In this document: one piece after another, positions 15,712 through 24,955 of the stretch
Numbering within the stretch: position 1 is the first letter of the stretch
Layout of the letters: each line of letters starts with the position of its first letter
Assembly (NCBI RefSeq): GCF_013177675.1
Contig: NZ_CP042652.1
Span: 1,736,001-1,800,000 of the forward strand
Direction: 5' to 3'
DNA: 64,000 nucleotides
Source of the DNA: Arcobacter acticola
GTDB taxonomy: Bacteria > Campylobacterota > Campylobacteria > Campylobacterales > Arcobacteraceae
Notes under the pieces: model-generated
Told to the model about the DNA's origin: nothing
The model's database searches: none
Seen by the model: only the letters and a program-made list of their open reading frames with translations
Made by a program: the position numbers and the translations under genes

Positions 15712-16892
15712 GTAATACTCACTTTTGTTCCAATATTTATTTCAGATTCAACACTTATTTTCAAATTGTACTCTTTTGCAATCAAAGAAACAATATTTAA
15801 TCCTATTCCAAATCCACCAACACTTTTATCAAATCTTGTATATCTTTCAAATAATGTAGCAAGATTTTCAGCACTTATACCTTTTCCACTATCTTCTATA
15901 ATAAAACTATTTTCACTTAGAACTATTTTTATAGTTCCTGAAATTTTATTGTATTTAATTGCATTAGATAAAAGATTATCAATAAGTTTTGAAATTTTTT
16001 TATTATCACAAAATAAAAATACATCATCTTTAATATTTAGTTTAAAAGTGATTTTTTTCATAATTGCTAAACTTTTAAAGAAATCTACCCTTTGTTTTAA
16101 AATATTTGATAAATTAAGATCTTCATTATTTGAAATTATTTGATTATTTAATGTAACAAAAGTCAAATCTTCATAAATATTTGAAATAGTTTTTGCCCCT
16201 ATTTCTATTCTATTTATTTTTTTTGCTAACTTTTCATCCAATAAGCTTTTATCAATCATTTCGATATTAGTAATTATTGCTGTTATTGGAGTATTTAATT
16301 CATGGGTTGTATCTTTAATAAATCTATCAAGAAGATGTAATGCATCTCTCATAGGTCTTAAGAAAAGTTTTGAAATAAAGTATCCAATAAGAATCATAAA
16401 TAAAAAAGCTGCAAGAAAAGAAATAATCATTTTATACTTAATCTCTTCAAACCAAAGATGGTCATCTGGTATTTCAATGATTATATATTTACTTCCTAAG
16501 TAGTATGATTCAGGTTCTTTTATAAAATGTATTTGATTCCCGCTTGAATAAATAACATCATCCAAACTAATATTTGATGACTTTAAAGTTGAGAATATCT
16601 CTTTTTTATCACTATCAAAAATAGCTGACTCGTATTTTTCATTTCTTGGATAAATATTATGTTTGTCAATATTTACGTGTAAATCTTTTAATCTAATAAC
16701 AAAATCGTTTGAATAATTTTGTAAAATTTGTCTTTTTTCTTGAAGCATTAAATCTTTTTGAAATTGGTAATACAAAAATGTAACAACACTTAATATCACT
16801 AAAACTAGGAATGAGTATAAAAGACTAAATCCTAAAAGTGTTCTAGTTTCACTACTGGTTAAATCTATACCCGAGTTTTTTAAGACTAACAA
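15705..16892 (-). CDS. Two-component sensor histidine kinase (ArsS-like)
   Basis: 395 residues. Membrane segments at about 20-44 and 150-172 enclose a periplasmic sensor domain of roughly 105 residues. HisKA box DTTHELNTPITAI near 195 (phospho-His), N box KLIDNLLSNAIKYNK, G1 DSGKGI, G2 FGIGLNIV. The only good start is a TTG at 16892 with AGGGAAAG upstream, inside the regulator gene (41-base overlap); no usable start lies further in before the first membrane segment. Resembles HP0165/ArsS kinases of Campylobacterota; signal unknown. Confidence 0.92.
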   Translation of the reverse strand: MLVLKNSGIDLTSSETRTLLGFSLLYSFLVLVILSVVTFLYYQFQKDLMLQEKRQILQNYSNDFVIRLKDLHVNIDKHNIYPRNEKYESAIFDSDKKEIFSTLKSSNISLDDVIYSSGNQIHFIKEPESYYLGSKYIIIEIPDDHLWFEEIKYKMIISFLAAFLFMILIGYFISKLFLRPMRDALHLLDRFIKDTTHELNTPITAIITNIEMIDKSLLDEKLAKKINRIEIGAKTISNIYEDLTFVTLNNQIISNNEDLNLSNILKQRVDFFKSLAIMKKITFKLNIKDDVFLFCDNKKISKLIDNLLSNAIKYNKISGTIKIVLSENSFIIEDSGKGISAENLATLFERYTRFDKSVGGFGIGLNIVSLIAKEYNLKISVESEINIGTKVSITW

Positions 16893-17517
16893 TTTTATCT
16901 TTCCCTAATATTTTTCTTAGATTTTTTATATATGTTCGTAAAGAGTTATCACTATACTCTTCGTCATAATCCCAAACATGATCATAAATTCTATCATGAG
17001 ATAAAAGTTCATTTGGATGTTGTAAAAAGAATTTTAAAAGCTTTAATTCTTTTAAATTTAGTTTTATTTCTTCATTATTGTTTTTTAACTCATTTGATAT
17101 AGAATTAAATGTTATATTTTCTGTAATATTTATTACATCACTTTTTTGAGAAAATTCTCTTTTTAAAATAGTTTGTACGCGAAATAAAAGCTCTCTTAAC
17201 TCAAATGGCTTTCTAATATAATCATCACAACCACTTATATATCCCTCTTCAAGAGAATTCATTGAATTTAAAGAAGTTGTGAAAATTGCTGGAACATTAT
17301 TGTTTTGAGCTCTAATTTCTTTTAAAACATCAAAACCATTTTTATTAGGTACATTAACATCAAGAAGCAATAAGTCAAAATGATTTTCATAAATAGAAGA
17401 AATAGCATCATCTCCATCATAAACACAAACTACCTCAAATCCCTGTTCATCAAAGTATTCAGCAACAGTTTCACTTAAATTTAAATCATCTTCTAATAAT
17501 AATATTTTATTTTTCAT
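16852..17517 (-). CDS. OmpR/ArsR-type response regulator
   Basis: 221 residues from the ATG at 17517 (a TTG three codons earlier is possible). Receiver with LLLEDD at 6-11, phospho-acceptor Asp53 in LLLLDVNVP, Thr in FTTSLN and Lys in DDYIRKPFEL; C-terminal winged helix with LLSHDRIYDHVWDYDEEYSDNSLRTYIKNLRKILG. Overlaps the upstream small gene by 11 bases and the downstream kinase gene by 41, so the unit is tightly coupled. Cognate to the kinase at 15705-16892. Confidence 0.94.
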   Translation of the reverse strand: MKNKILLLEDDLNLSETVAEYFDEQGFEVVCVYDGDDAISSIYENHFDLLLLDVNVPNKNGFDVLKEIRAQNNNVPAIFTTSLNSMNSLEEGYISGCDDYIRKPFELRELLFRVQTILKREFSQKSDVINITENITFNSISNELKNNNEEIKLNLKELKLLKFFLQHPNELLSHDRIYDHVWDYDEEYSDNSLRTYIKNLRKILGKDKIVSLKKLGYRFNQ

Positions 17518-17734
17518 TTTGATCAAGCTTTTCTATAGTTTCTTTATATAAATTTCTTTCATCTTCTGTCATTGTAGAAATTCTTGAATTTAATTCTTTT
17601 ATAAAAGAATCTTTATTTGCATCTTTCACATAACCAATAATTGCTATTAGTTCTTGAGTGCTCATTTCAGAATAATCTTCTTTTGCAAAAAGAGAGCTCA
17701 CTATAAAAAGGAATATTAAGGCAATTTTTTTCAT
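17507..17734 (-). CDS. Small exported DUF1104-like protein
   Basis: 75 residues from the ATG at 17734, which gives a clean signal peptide (MKKIALIFLFIVSSLFA). The mature part, DYSEMSTQELIAIIGYV...LNSRISTMTEDERNLYKETIEKL, resembles DUF1104 proteins of Helicobacter and Campylobacter. An upstream TTG at 17767 would spoil the signal peptide. First gene of the operon with the response regulator and kinase. A periplasmic accessory or sensor role, comparable to CpxP-like small proteins, is a guess. Confidence 0.75.
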   Translation of the reverse strand: MKKIALIFLFIVSSLFAKEDYSEMSTQELIAIIGYVKDANKDSFIKELNSRISTMTEDERNLYKETIEKLDQNEK

Positions 17735-17898
17735 TTCACGCACTTTATTTTTATTTAATTGTAACATATTAAATGTATAATAATCGTTGTATATACTTTG
17801 TTATTTTGCAATAAATAACTTTTATTAACTATTTAAAAATAAATTTTAAGCTTTTATAAATAAATTTTCACTAAAATCAAGAAAAAAAAGAGAGTTAT

Positions 17899-18198
17899 AT
17901 GTTTAAAAATTTAATACTTCTAGGATGTGTAACATTCCTATTTAATGGCTGTTTTGGAGAAAAAAAAGAAGAAAAATGGACTGCATTTATTTACCCTGAT
18001 AAGCAAGATACAAAGAAAAATATCAAAAGTCCTATAACTTTTAACTCATTAGAAGAATGTAAAAATGTTTCTATTTTAGAAATCAGAAATCAAAACTTAG
18101 AAAATATCGCATTTTTCAAATGTGGATTAAATTGTACTTATCATGAAGGTATGAAATTAGAAGTTTGTGAAAAAATGCTAAGTTCTACTGATAAATAG
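17899..18198 (+). CDS. Small putative lipoprotein
   Basis: 99 residues. N-terminal MFKNLILLGCVTFLFNGC ends in a lipobox-like LFNGC, so Cys18 is likely lipidated. The mature part contains four more Cys (ECKN, FKCGLNCTYHEG, EVCEK), which could pair as disulfides, and a WTAFIYPDK opening. Not recognised as a named family. GAGAG precedes the ATG. It begins a plus-strand unit with the degenerate regulator and the ABC exporter. Confidence 0.7.
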   Translation: MFKNLILLGCVTFLFNGCFGEKKEEKWTAFIYPDKQDTKKNIKSPITFNSLEECKNVSILEIRNQNLENIAFFKCGLNCTYHEGMKLEVCEKMLSSTDK

Positions 18199-18208
18199 TA
18201 TAAGGTAA

Positions 18209-18859
18209 ATGATGAAAAAATTAAAGTATTTAAATATTTGTTACGATTTACAAGAAAATAATGAAAAATTCTATAATTATTTATCTTCTTATACAAGTAA
18301 CCTTTTTAAATATGACAATGATGATGAATTGATTGAGTTAATAAACACAAAAGAAATACATTTAGTTGTTACAAAATATAATTTTGAGATACTAAGAAAA
18401 ATTAGATCTTTGAATAATCAAATCCAAATAGTTGCTTTTTTAGATGAATTAAATCATACACATTTATTAGAAAGTTTAGAAATTGAGTATATAAAATTTA
18501 TTAAATCACTAAATTGTGCAAATGAAATAATAGATACATTGATACATTGTATAGAAAATATAGATTCTAAAAAATCTAATATTATAAAGTTAGGTAATGA
18601 CTTTATTTATGATTCTTATAATAAAACACTTTTTAAAAATGAACAAATTGTTCCTTTAACAAATAAAGAAAATTCGTTTTTATATTTTTTATTAAGAAAT
18701 TATACTAAAGATATAAATTATGATGAGATAAATAAAGAAATTTGGAAAAATAAAATGAGTCCTGATGCACTTAGATCTTTGGTTAAAGAAATAAGAAAAA
18801 AAACATATAAAGATTTAATAAAAAATGTTTCAGACATAGGATATAGAGTAGATTTATAA
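18209..18859 (+). CDS. Degenerate (phosphorylation-independent) OmpR-type regulator
   Basis: 216 residues. The C-terminal 95 residues form a winged-helix output domain (LTNKENSFLYFLL, NKMSPDALRSLVKEIRKK, VSDIGYRV). The N-terminal half has receiver-like length and strand pattern, but the phospho-acceptor position reads IHLVVTKYNFE with no Asp, and the usual DD pair is missing. So it is probably not controlled by phosphorylation, like the atypical orphan regulators HP1043 and CosR, though not clearly their orthologue. Spaced 10 bases from the lipoprotein gene and 4 from the ABC gene, which suggests control of its own operon. Confidence 0.8.
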   Translation: MMKKLKYLNICYDLQENNEKFYNYLSSYTSNLFKYDNDDELIELINTKEIHLVVTKYNFEILRKIRSLNNQIQIVAFLDELNHTHLLESLEIEYIKFIKSLNCANEIIDTLIHCIENIDSKKSNIIKLGNDFIYDSYNKTLFKNEQIVPLTNKENSFLYFLLRNYTKDINYDEINKEIWKNKMSPDALRSLVKEIRKKTYKDLIKNVSDIGYRVDL

Positions 18860-18863
18860 TAAA

Positions 18864-20645
18864 ATGAATGAAAACAATGAAAAAATATCTTTAAACTATA
18901 TATTTAAACTTCTATTACATAATAGAAAAGCGCTTATAATAGGTCAAATTCTAACTATCATTGCAATAATGGTAAGTGTTCCTATTCCTCTACTTCTACC
19001 TCTTTTAGTTGATGAAGTATTACTTAATAAACCTGATTTTTTTGTAAACAATATTGATAAGTTTTTTGGAAGTGGAAATGCAATTTACTATATTGTTATT
19101 GTTACGATTATTGTTTTATTTTTAAGATTAGTATACTTTATTTTTGGAGTAGCTATTACAAAGATATTTACTAAAGTATCAAAATATGTAACTTTTAAAA
19201 TAAGAGAAAGACTTTTAAATCATCTTGAACATGTAAATATGAATGAGTATGAAAGCTTAGGTTCAGGCTCTATTTCTGCAAATTTAATAACAGATGTAAA
19301 TACCTTAGATAACTTTATAGTTTCAATTGCAAGTAAATTCATAGCCTCTATTCTTACATTAATTGCAGTTGCCATTGTTATTATTACTATTAATCCTGTT
19401 TTAGGTCTTATGATATTATTTATTCAACCTATTATTATGATACTTTCTAAAAAAATTGCAAAAAAAACAGGTGTTTTAAAACAAGAAGAAAATAAAGCAA
19501 TAGAAGTTTTTCAAAACAATATAAATGAAACATTAGACTTATTTGGTCAAATAAAAGCTAGTAATAAGGAGAAATATTTCTTTGATGATTCTATAAAAAA
19601 AGCGCAAAATATTCAAAAAACATCAAATGAGTTCAACTATAAAAGTGTAGCTTATGAAAGATTTTCATTTACAATCTTTTTAATTGCTTTTGAAATTTTT
19701 AGAGCAGTTGGATTAATTTTAGTAGCTTACAGTGATTTATCAATTGGTTTAATGTTTGCTATGTTTGGATATATTTGGTTTATTATGACACCTGTTCAAG
19801 ATATTTTAACTATTCAATATGCCTATGCAAGTGCAAGTGCTGCAATTAATAGAATAAATAAAATATTAGATTTAAAGTGCGAAAAAAATGGAACTGAAGA
19901 ACTAAATAAAAGCTCAGAAAAAATTGATATTTCTATCCAAAATCTAAACTTTTCATATAAAGAAGATAAAGATACATTAAAAGATGTTTCCTTTGATATA
20001 AAATCAGGTGACAAAGTAGCAATCATTGGAGCAAGTGGTAGTGGTAAAACAACAATAGCTCATCTTATCTCTGGATTTTATTCAAAAAACTCAGGAGACA
20101 TTTTATACAACAATATAAGTATAGACAATCTTAGTAGACAAAGTTTGAGGGAAAATATATTTCTAGTATTACAAATGCCAATTTTATTTAATAACACTTT
20201 GAAATTTAATATAACTATGGGAAATGAAAATATAAGTGATGAACAAATTTATAAGGCTTTAAAAATTGCTCAACTTTATGATACCGTTGAAAAAATGAGT
20301 GATAAGTTAGAAACAATAGTTGGAAAACATGGGGTTAGATTAAGCGGTGGACAAAGACAAAGACTATCAATTGCTAGAATGATTATAGCAAATCCTGCTG
20401 TTGTTATTTTTGATGAATCAACATCTGCTTTAGATGTTCATACAGAAGTAAAACTATTTAATGATTTAGAAGAGTTCTTAAAAGAAAAGACTGTAATAAC
20501 AATTGCACATAGATTAAGCACAGTTAAAAATGCTCATATGATTTATGTATTAGAAGATGGGAAATTGGTACAAAGTGGCAATCATAAAGAGTTAGAAGAA
20601 AAAGAAGGTCACTATTTAGAGTTTGTTAAAAACCAGTTAATTTGA
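18864..20645 (+). CDS. ABC-type exporter, fused membrane and ATPase domains
   Basis: 593 residues, half-transporter of the MsbA/type IV exporter layout. Six membrane helices in residues 15-310, then the ATPase domain: Walker A GASGSGKT near 388, Q loop LVLQMP, signature RLSGGQRQR near 492, Walker B VVIFDEST, D loop SALD, and switch His in TIAHRLS near 550. It should work as a homodimer. Substrate unknown; the linked lipoprotein and regulator give no decisive hint. An AI-2E family gene follows with its own promoter. Confidence 0.92.
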   Translation: MNENNEKISLNYIFKLLLHNRKALIIGQILTIIAIMVSVPIPLLLPLLVDEVLLNKPDFFVNNIDKFFGSGNAIYYIVIVTIIVLFLRLVYFIFGVAITKIFTKVSKYVTFKIRERLLNHLEHVNMNEYESLGSGSISANLITDVNTLDNFIVSIASKFIASILTLIAVAIVIITINPVLGLMILFIQPIIMILSKKIAKKTGVLKQEENKAIEVFQNNINETLDLFGQIKASNKEKYFFDDSIKKAQNIQKTSNEFNYKSVAYERFSFTIFLIAFEIFRAVGLILVAYSDLSIGLMFAMFGYIWFIMTPVQDILTIQYAYASASAAINRINKILDLKCEKNGTEELNKSSEKIDISIQNLNFSYKEDKDTLKDVSFDIKSGDKVAIIGASGSGKTTIAHLISGFYSKNSGDILYNNISIDNLSRQSLRENIFLVLQMPILFNNTLKFNITMGNENISDEQIYKALKIAQLYDTVEKMSDKLETIVGKHGVRLSGGQRQRLSIARMIIANPAVVIFDESTSALDVHTEVKLFNDLEEFLKEKTVITIAHRLSTVKNAHMIYVLEDGKLVQSGNHKELEEKEGHYLEFVKNQLI

Positions 20646-20646
20646 C

Positions 20647-20652
20647 TATAAT
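20647..20652 (+). promoter_or_regulatory. Probable -10 box of the AI-2E family gene
   Basis: GACTATAAT directly after the ABC gene stop, 35 bases before the ATG at 20687. Confidence 0.4.
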
Positions 20653-20686
20653 ACAAAAAAATTAAATTTAAACTAAAAGGTTGTAG

Positions 20687-21751
20687 ATGGATTCAATAAA
20701 TTTAAAGAATTATTTCTTTTATTTTGCAAGTTTTGTTGTAATAATAGCAGGGGTAAAAATGGCAAGCCAAGTGGTTGTAATACTCTTTTTGGCTATATTT
20801 ATTTCATCTATTTTTTCTACACTTTTAAAAGTTTTACAAAAAAAACACATTCCTAGACTTTTTTCATATTTTATAATATTACTGATAGTTTCTGGGATCG
20901 GGGTGATGTTAGCTTATGTTATAAATATTTCATTAAATGATTTTTTAACAAATTTACCTACATATGAAGAGAAGTTAAAGAATACCATTTTAAATCTACT
21001 TCATTTTGCCCAAGACTCAGGTATTCAAATAGATAAAGCCAAAATTATGGGAGCATTAAATTTCAATTCTTTTTTTGGTTTTACAACAAATATTATAGGA
21101 AGTATTGGAACATTTTTATCAAAATTCTTACTTGTGGTAATTGGAGTTGCGTTTATACTTGCAGAATCAAAATCTTTCCAAACAAAATTAAGAGTTATAT
21201 TTAGAAACAATGCAAAAAAATTAGAACACTTCAACCTTTTTTCATTTAATATACAAAAATACTTTGTTGTAAAATCATTTACAAGTTTTTTAACAGGTTT
21301 TATCATAACAATTGTTTTAACTCTATTTGGTGTAGATTATCCAGTTTTATGGGGAGTAATTGCAATGCTATTTAATTTTGTACCAGTTGTTGGTTCAATT
21401 ATCGCATCAATTCCAGCTGTTTTATTAACATTTATGAATCTTGATATAAACACCACTATTTGGGTGATAGTACTTTATGTGATAATTAATATATCAATAA
21501 GTAATATTTTAGAGCCAAAACTTATGGGAAAAGAGTTAGGATTATCTCCATTAGTTATTTTCTTTTCTTTAATATTCTGGGGTTATATATTAGGTATTGT
21601 AGGTATGTTTCTAGCAGTTCCTATAACTATGACGCTTAAAATTGCATTTGATTCAAATACAAGCACTCATTGGTTGGGGATATTAATGTCAGATTTATCA
21701 AGAAAGAAATTAAAAGCACGAAAAGAGCAAAAAACTTCGGATTTAATATAA
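20687..21751 (+). CDS. AI-2E family transporter (PerM/TqsA-like)
   Basis: 354 residues, about seven to eight membrane helices. Family signatures near the C-terminus: PVLWGVIAMLFNFVPVVGSIIASIPAVLL and LEPKLMGKELGLSPLVIFFSLIFWG, then VPITMTLKIAFD. Members export various small molecules; autoinducer-2 transport is proven for only some, so the substrate is open. Preceded by AAAAGG and ended by a strong terminator. Confidence 0.9.
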   Translation: MDSINLKNYFFYFASFVVIIAGVKMASQVVVILFLAIFISSIFSTLLKVLQKKHIPRLFSYFIILLIVSGIGVMLAYVINISLNDFLTNLPTYEEKLKNTILNLLHFAQDSGIQIDKAKIMGALNFNSFFGFTTNIIGSIGTFLSKFLLVVIGVAFILAESKSFQTKLRVIFRNNAKKLEHFNLFSFNIQKYFVVKSFTSFLTGFIITIVLTLFGVDYPVLWGVIAMLFNFVPVVGSIIASIPAVLLTFMNLDINTTIWVIVLYVIINISISNILEPKLMGKELGLSPLVIFFSLIFWGYILGIVGMFLAVPITMTLKIAFDSNTSTHWLGILMSDLSRKKLKARKEQKTSDLI

Positions 21752-21767
21752 AGCTATATTAAATCCG
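21738..21767. terminator. Strong bidirectional terminator
   Basis: 13-bp perfect stem CGGATTTAATATA / TATATTAAATCCG with AAGC loop, followed by GTTTTACT; it spans the end of the AI-2E family gene and faces the convergent outer-membrane protein gene. Confidence 0.8.
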
Positions 21768-21775
21768 TTTTACTA

Positions 21776-22513
21776 TTAAAAATGATAGTATAAACCTGCG
21801 TAGGCACCTTTTATTTCTATATCTGAATACGCATCACTTACATCATCTAATTTTATTTTTTCAGCTCTATATCCTACTGTACCACCTAAACCAAATGATG
21901 TTTCATAAAGTATTCCACCTTTTACATCATAAAAATCACTATCTGCGTAAGTTATATAACTTACATCAGTTTCAACAAATAATCCACTAAGAGGTAAATC
22001 AAATTTAGCTTTTGCATAAACCATTGGAATAACATAACTTAAATCTTTTGTTGATGCAGAAGTTGTCCCACTGTTATCACTAGCACTAACTGAACCATCA
22101 ATGTATTTACCATTAATTCCAAAATCAAGGTTTACCCAGTTATCTAATAATCCATAATAAAGAATAAAATCTGTTTGATTAAGTTGTAAACTTGAAGATA
22201 TAGTTCCAGAATAAATTATATTATCAAAAGTAATACTTGATGTTTTTGAAGAAGAATCTTCTATTTTTGTATGTTGAATTTTAATATTTGGAATAAAAGG
22301 AAGTGAATGTTCAAAACTTGCCCAAATAAAATTTGTATTTAAATCCCCATAACCTAAATCTTTAGCTAAATCAATACTGTCACCTTTATATTCAAAAGTA
22401 CCAGATGTTTTTGCACCCCAAACAGCAGCTCCTGCTTCAAAGCCTAAAGTGTCAGCACTCATATTTAATGCAAACACAGCACTGAAAGATAGTAATACTA
22501 AGTTTTTTCTCAT
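21776..22513 (-). CDS. TIGR04219-like outer-membrane beta-barrel protein
   Basis: 245 residues with a signal peptide (cleavage near NMSA-DTLG). The mature part alternates strands and ends in YAGLYYHF, an aromatic C-terminus typical of outer-membrane barrels. The stretch SLPFIPNIKIQHTKIE and later VGYRAEKIKLDDVSDAYSDIEIKGAYAG match the TIGR04219 group. Role unknown (porin-like or adhesin-like). It has its own terminator region on the left and a 28-base gap to the GH3 gene upstream. Confidence 0.8.
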   Translation of the reverse strand: MRKNLVLLSFSAVFALNMSADTLGFEAGAAVWGAKTSGTFEYKGDSIDLAKDLGYGDLNTNFIWASFEHSLPFIPNIKIQHTKIEDSSSKTSSITFDNIIYSGTISSSLQLNQTDFILYYGLLDNWVNLDFGINGKYIDGSVSASDNSGTTSASTKDLSYVIPMVYAKAKFDLPLSGLFVETDVSYITYADSDFYDVKGGILYETSFGLGGTVGYRAEKIKLDDVSDAYSDIEIKGAYAGLYYHF

Positions 22514-22541
22514 ATATTTTTCTTTTTTTATTATAATTATC

Positions 22542-23648
22542 TTATTTTTTGTATCTAGCCATCATACTATCAATTTTATGATTTGATTTTATGATTTGCT
22601 CTAATGAAATTTCTTCACTTAAAATCTGTGAATAAATTGTATCAACTATTTGTTTTAAAGCTATTGGCTTTGCTGTTTGATTTGCAAATAAAAGCATATT
22701 TACACCTGAATTAATAGCCAAAGTTAAAGTCTGTTTTAAATCATAATGTTTTGAAATAGCATACATTTGTAAATCATCACTAACTAATACACCATCAAAA
22801 CCTAGTTTATATCTTAACAGCTTTGTATTTACATTATAAGATAGTGTTGCTGGATATTTATCATCTAACTTTTCATTAAAAACATGAGCTGTCATAATCA
22901 TATCAACTTTATTATTGCTAATAAAATATCTATAAGGCTCTAACTCTTTTTCACTCCATGTATTTGTAATATCAACAAATCCAAGATGAGAATCACTAAG
23001 TGATGACCCATGTCCAGGAAAATGTTTTAAAACAGAAATAACATTTTGTTTCTTTAATTCTTCAACAAAAATTGAAGAGTATTTTATAACATCCTTTGAT
23101 GATTCACCAAATGAACGGCCTTTTGTAACTATTACTTTATTTTGTTTATTTATTGCTAAATCAACAACAGGTGCAAAATCATTGTTAATTCCTGATTCTT
23201 TTAAATCTTTTGCCAAAGATTTATATGTATTTCTAGCAAAACTTTCACCCATTAAAGCGACACTACTAGCTTTTGGAATATCTACAAATCCATCTTCTTT
23301 TTTTAGTCTTTGAACTATTCCGCCCTCTTGGTCAATAGAAATCAAAAGTTTTTGTTTTGATATTGCTTGTAAAGAAGCAGTAAATATTTTTAACTGAGTC
23401 TTATTTCTTACATTCTTTATTTTTGTTTTATCAGTGGGGTCTTTATCAAATAAAATAACACCACCTAAACCATCTTTAATATTTTTATATATTTCATCAT
23501 TAGGATTTACAGTTTCACCTGTAAATCCTAAAATTACCATCTTTGAGATCATTCTTTCAATTTGTTCTTTTGTATAGGATTCATTTGCAAATGAATTTAA
23601 ACAAAAAGAACATACTAAAACAAGAAAAACTAAAATTTTTTTTTCCAT
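22542..23648 (-). CDS. Glycoside hydrolase family 3, beta-N-acetylhexosaminidase-like, exported
   Basis: 368 residues with signal peptide (CSFCLNSFA). GH3 TIM barrel: DQEGGIVQRL, the catalytic-dyad motif KHFPGHGSSLSDSHLGF, and the nucleophile Asp in VLVSDDLQMYAI. NagZ-type enzymes release GlcNAc from muropeptides in the cytoplasm; this one has a signal sequence, so it would act outside the cytoplasm on peptidoglycan or another glycan. The gene is 28 bases ahead of the outer-membrane barrel gene. Confidence 0.9.
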   Translation of the reverse strand: MEKKILVFLVLVCSFCLNSFANESYTKEQIERMISKMVILGFTGETVNPNDEIYKNIKDGLGGVILFDKDPTDKTKIKNVRNKTQLKIFTASLQAISKQKLLISIDQEGGIVQRLKKEDGFVDIPKASSVALMGESFARNTYKSLAKDLKESGINNDFAPVVDLAINKQNKVIVTKGRSFGESSKDVIKYSSIFVEELKKQNVISVLKHFPGHGSSLSDSHLGFVDITNTWSEKELEPYRYFISNNKVDMIMTAHVFNEKLDDKYPATLSYNVNTKLLRYKLGFDGVLVSDDLQMYAISKHYDLKQTLTLAINSGVNMLLFANQTAKPIALKQIVDTIYSQILSEEISLEQIIKSNHKIDSMMARYKK

Positions 23649-23660
23649 TATTACTCTTTT

Positions 23661-24080
23661 TTAATTATCTGGATTTCTATCTTTAAATAAATATCTTTGA
23701 GATGAAATTACTGATAAGTACCTAATAAATAATAAAAACACTATCACCCCTGATAAAACCAATAAATTCATATTAACTGAACTTGTGAAAATAGCTTCAA
23801 ATGTATTTAAATTTTCCTTATTAACTTTCACAACATTTACAATAAACTCTCTTAATGCTAATATGATAAATGCATCAACAAGTAATGATAAACTAACTCG
23901 CTCTTCTCTTATATAATTGACAACTGCCCTTACAATTTCAAGAAAAATTATAAAATAAAGCATATAGATAATAAAATCCATTAACATATCTAATACAAGT
24001 GCAACAAGAAATAAAACTGCTGCAATAGATAATTCAATATACAATTTTTCTGAAAAGAAATTTATTATAGTTTTTTTCAT
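23661..24080 (-). CDS. PsiE-like small membrane protein
   Basis: 139 residues from the ATG at 24080 (AAAAGGTG upstream; an ORF start at 24119 would overlap the neighbour). Four membrane segments with the conserved middle YFIIFLEIVRAVVNYIREE...LVDAFIILALREFIV and the C-terminal YLFKDRNPDN, the pattern of PsiE (phosphate-starvation-inducible) family proteins. Function of the family is unclear. Lies 11 bases after the ADP-ribosylglycohydrolase-like gene. Confidence 0.82.
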   Translation of the reverse strand: MKKTIINFFSEKLYIELSIAAVLFLVALVLDMLMDFIIYMLYFIIFLEIVRAVVNYIREERVSLSLLVDAFIILALREFIVNVVKVNKENLNTFEAIFTSSVNMNLLVLSGVIVFLLFIRYLSVISSQRYLFKDRNPDN

Positions 24081-24091
24081 AAATACACCTT

Positions 24092-24946
24092 TTAAATTTT
24101 TACCTTTAAATTTAACCAATTCTTTGGTATTTCACTCATTTGTTTATTTGCAAGTAAAATAACACTTGCAATCATAGCTCTTGCACTTGTATCTCCCCCT
24201 GCTTTTAAGTTTGAAATAAGCATATCCTTTAAGTTATCATATTTACATAAAAGATGTATAACACCACTAAATCCACCATTTATATCACAAGCAGGACCAA
24301 ATTCTCTGATAGTTTTAAAAGTATCTGAATTTTTTGAATCAAGACCTTTTTGTATCATATCTTGGAAATATGAATCGTATGAACTTTTTAACTGTACAAT
24401 CGATTTTTCAATATCATTTTTTTCAAGAACCATTAATAAAAGATTTGCAAAAAAATCAGCATTTTTTACTGCTTCTTTACTATTATGAGTCAATTTAACA
24501 AATTTTTCTACATTTTGTAAAAACTCTTCTTTTGTTTTTGATACTTTTAATAAAGGAACTATTCTGCCAACAATTGATAAATCATGTGAATTAGAACCAC
24601 TTGGTGTAACACTATTTTCAATATTTAAAATAGTATCTCTACTTGCTCCATCAATATAACCTGTATATGTTTTCATTTTTTCAAACCAAAACTTTAAATA
24701 CTCATTTTCATCAAAACTATCTTTATCTTTTAAAAACTCATATAGCCAATAAGTTTGATCACCATAATGAGTGAAATCACCTGCACTTTTACCTTTGTGC
24801 CATATAGCCAAGGGTTTATTTAATTCTTCCCATCTAATATCATTATTAATTAATTGATTTTCATCATAAATCCAATGTGTACCTAAGCAATAAGCATCTG
24901 TTACAAGGCTTGTTAATACTAAATCTTTTATTTTATCTTCGTACAT
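24092..24946 (-). CDS. ADP-ribosylglycohydrolase family protein
   Basis: 284 residues. Motifs of the DraG-like fold are visible: VTDAYCLGTHWIYD at the N-terminus, FTHYGDQTYWL near 60, GYIDGASRDT near 97, and the metal-binding GGDTSARAMIAS near 252. Family members remove ADP-ribose from proteins or other targets; the first metal site is less canonical (GDQT rather than a GDDT form), so activity is not certain. In a run of minus-strand genes with a J-domain protein upstream. Confidence 0.85.
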   Translation of the reverse strand: MYEDKIKDLVLTSLVTDAYCLGTHWIYDENQLINNDIRWEELNKPLAIWHKGKSAGDFTHYGDQTYWLYEFLKDKDSFDENEYLKFWFEKMKTYTGYIDGASRDTILNIENSVTPSGSNSHDLSIVGRIVPLLKVSKTKEEFLQNVEKFVKLTHNSKEAVKNADFFANLLLMVLEKNDIEKSIVQLKSSYDSYFQDMIQKGLDSKNSDTFKTIREFGPACDINGGFSGVIHLLCKYDNLKDMLISNLKAGGDTSARAMIASVILLANKQMSEIPKNWLNLKVKI

Positions 24947-24955
24947 TTTAATCTC

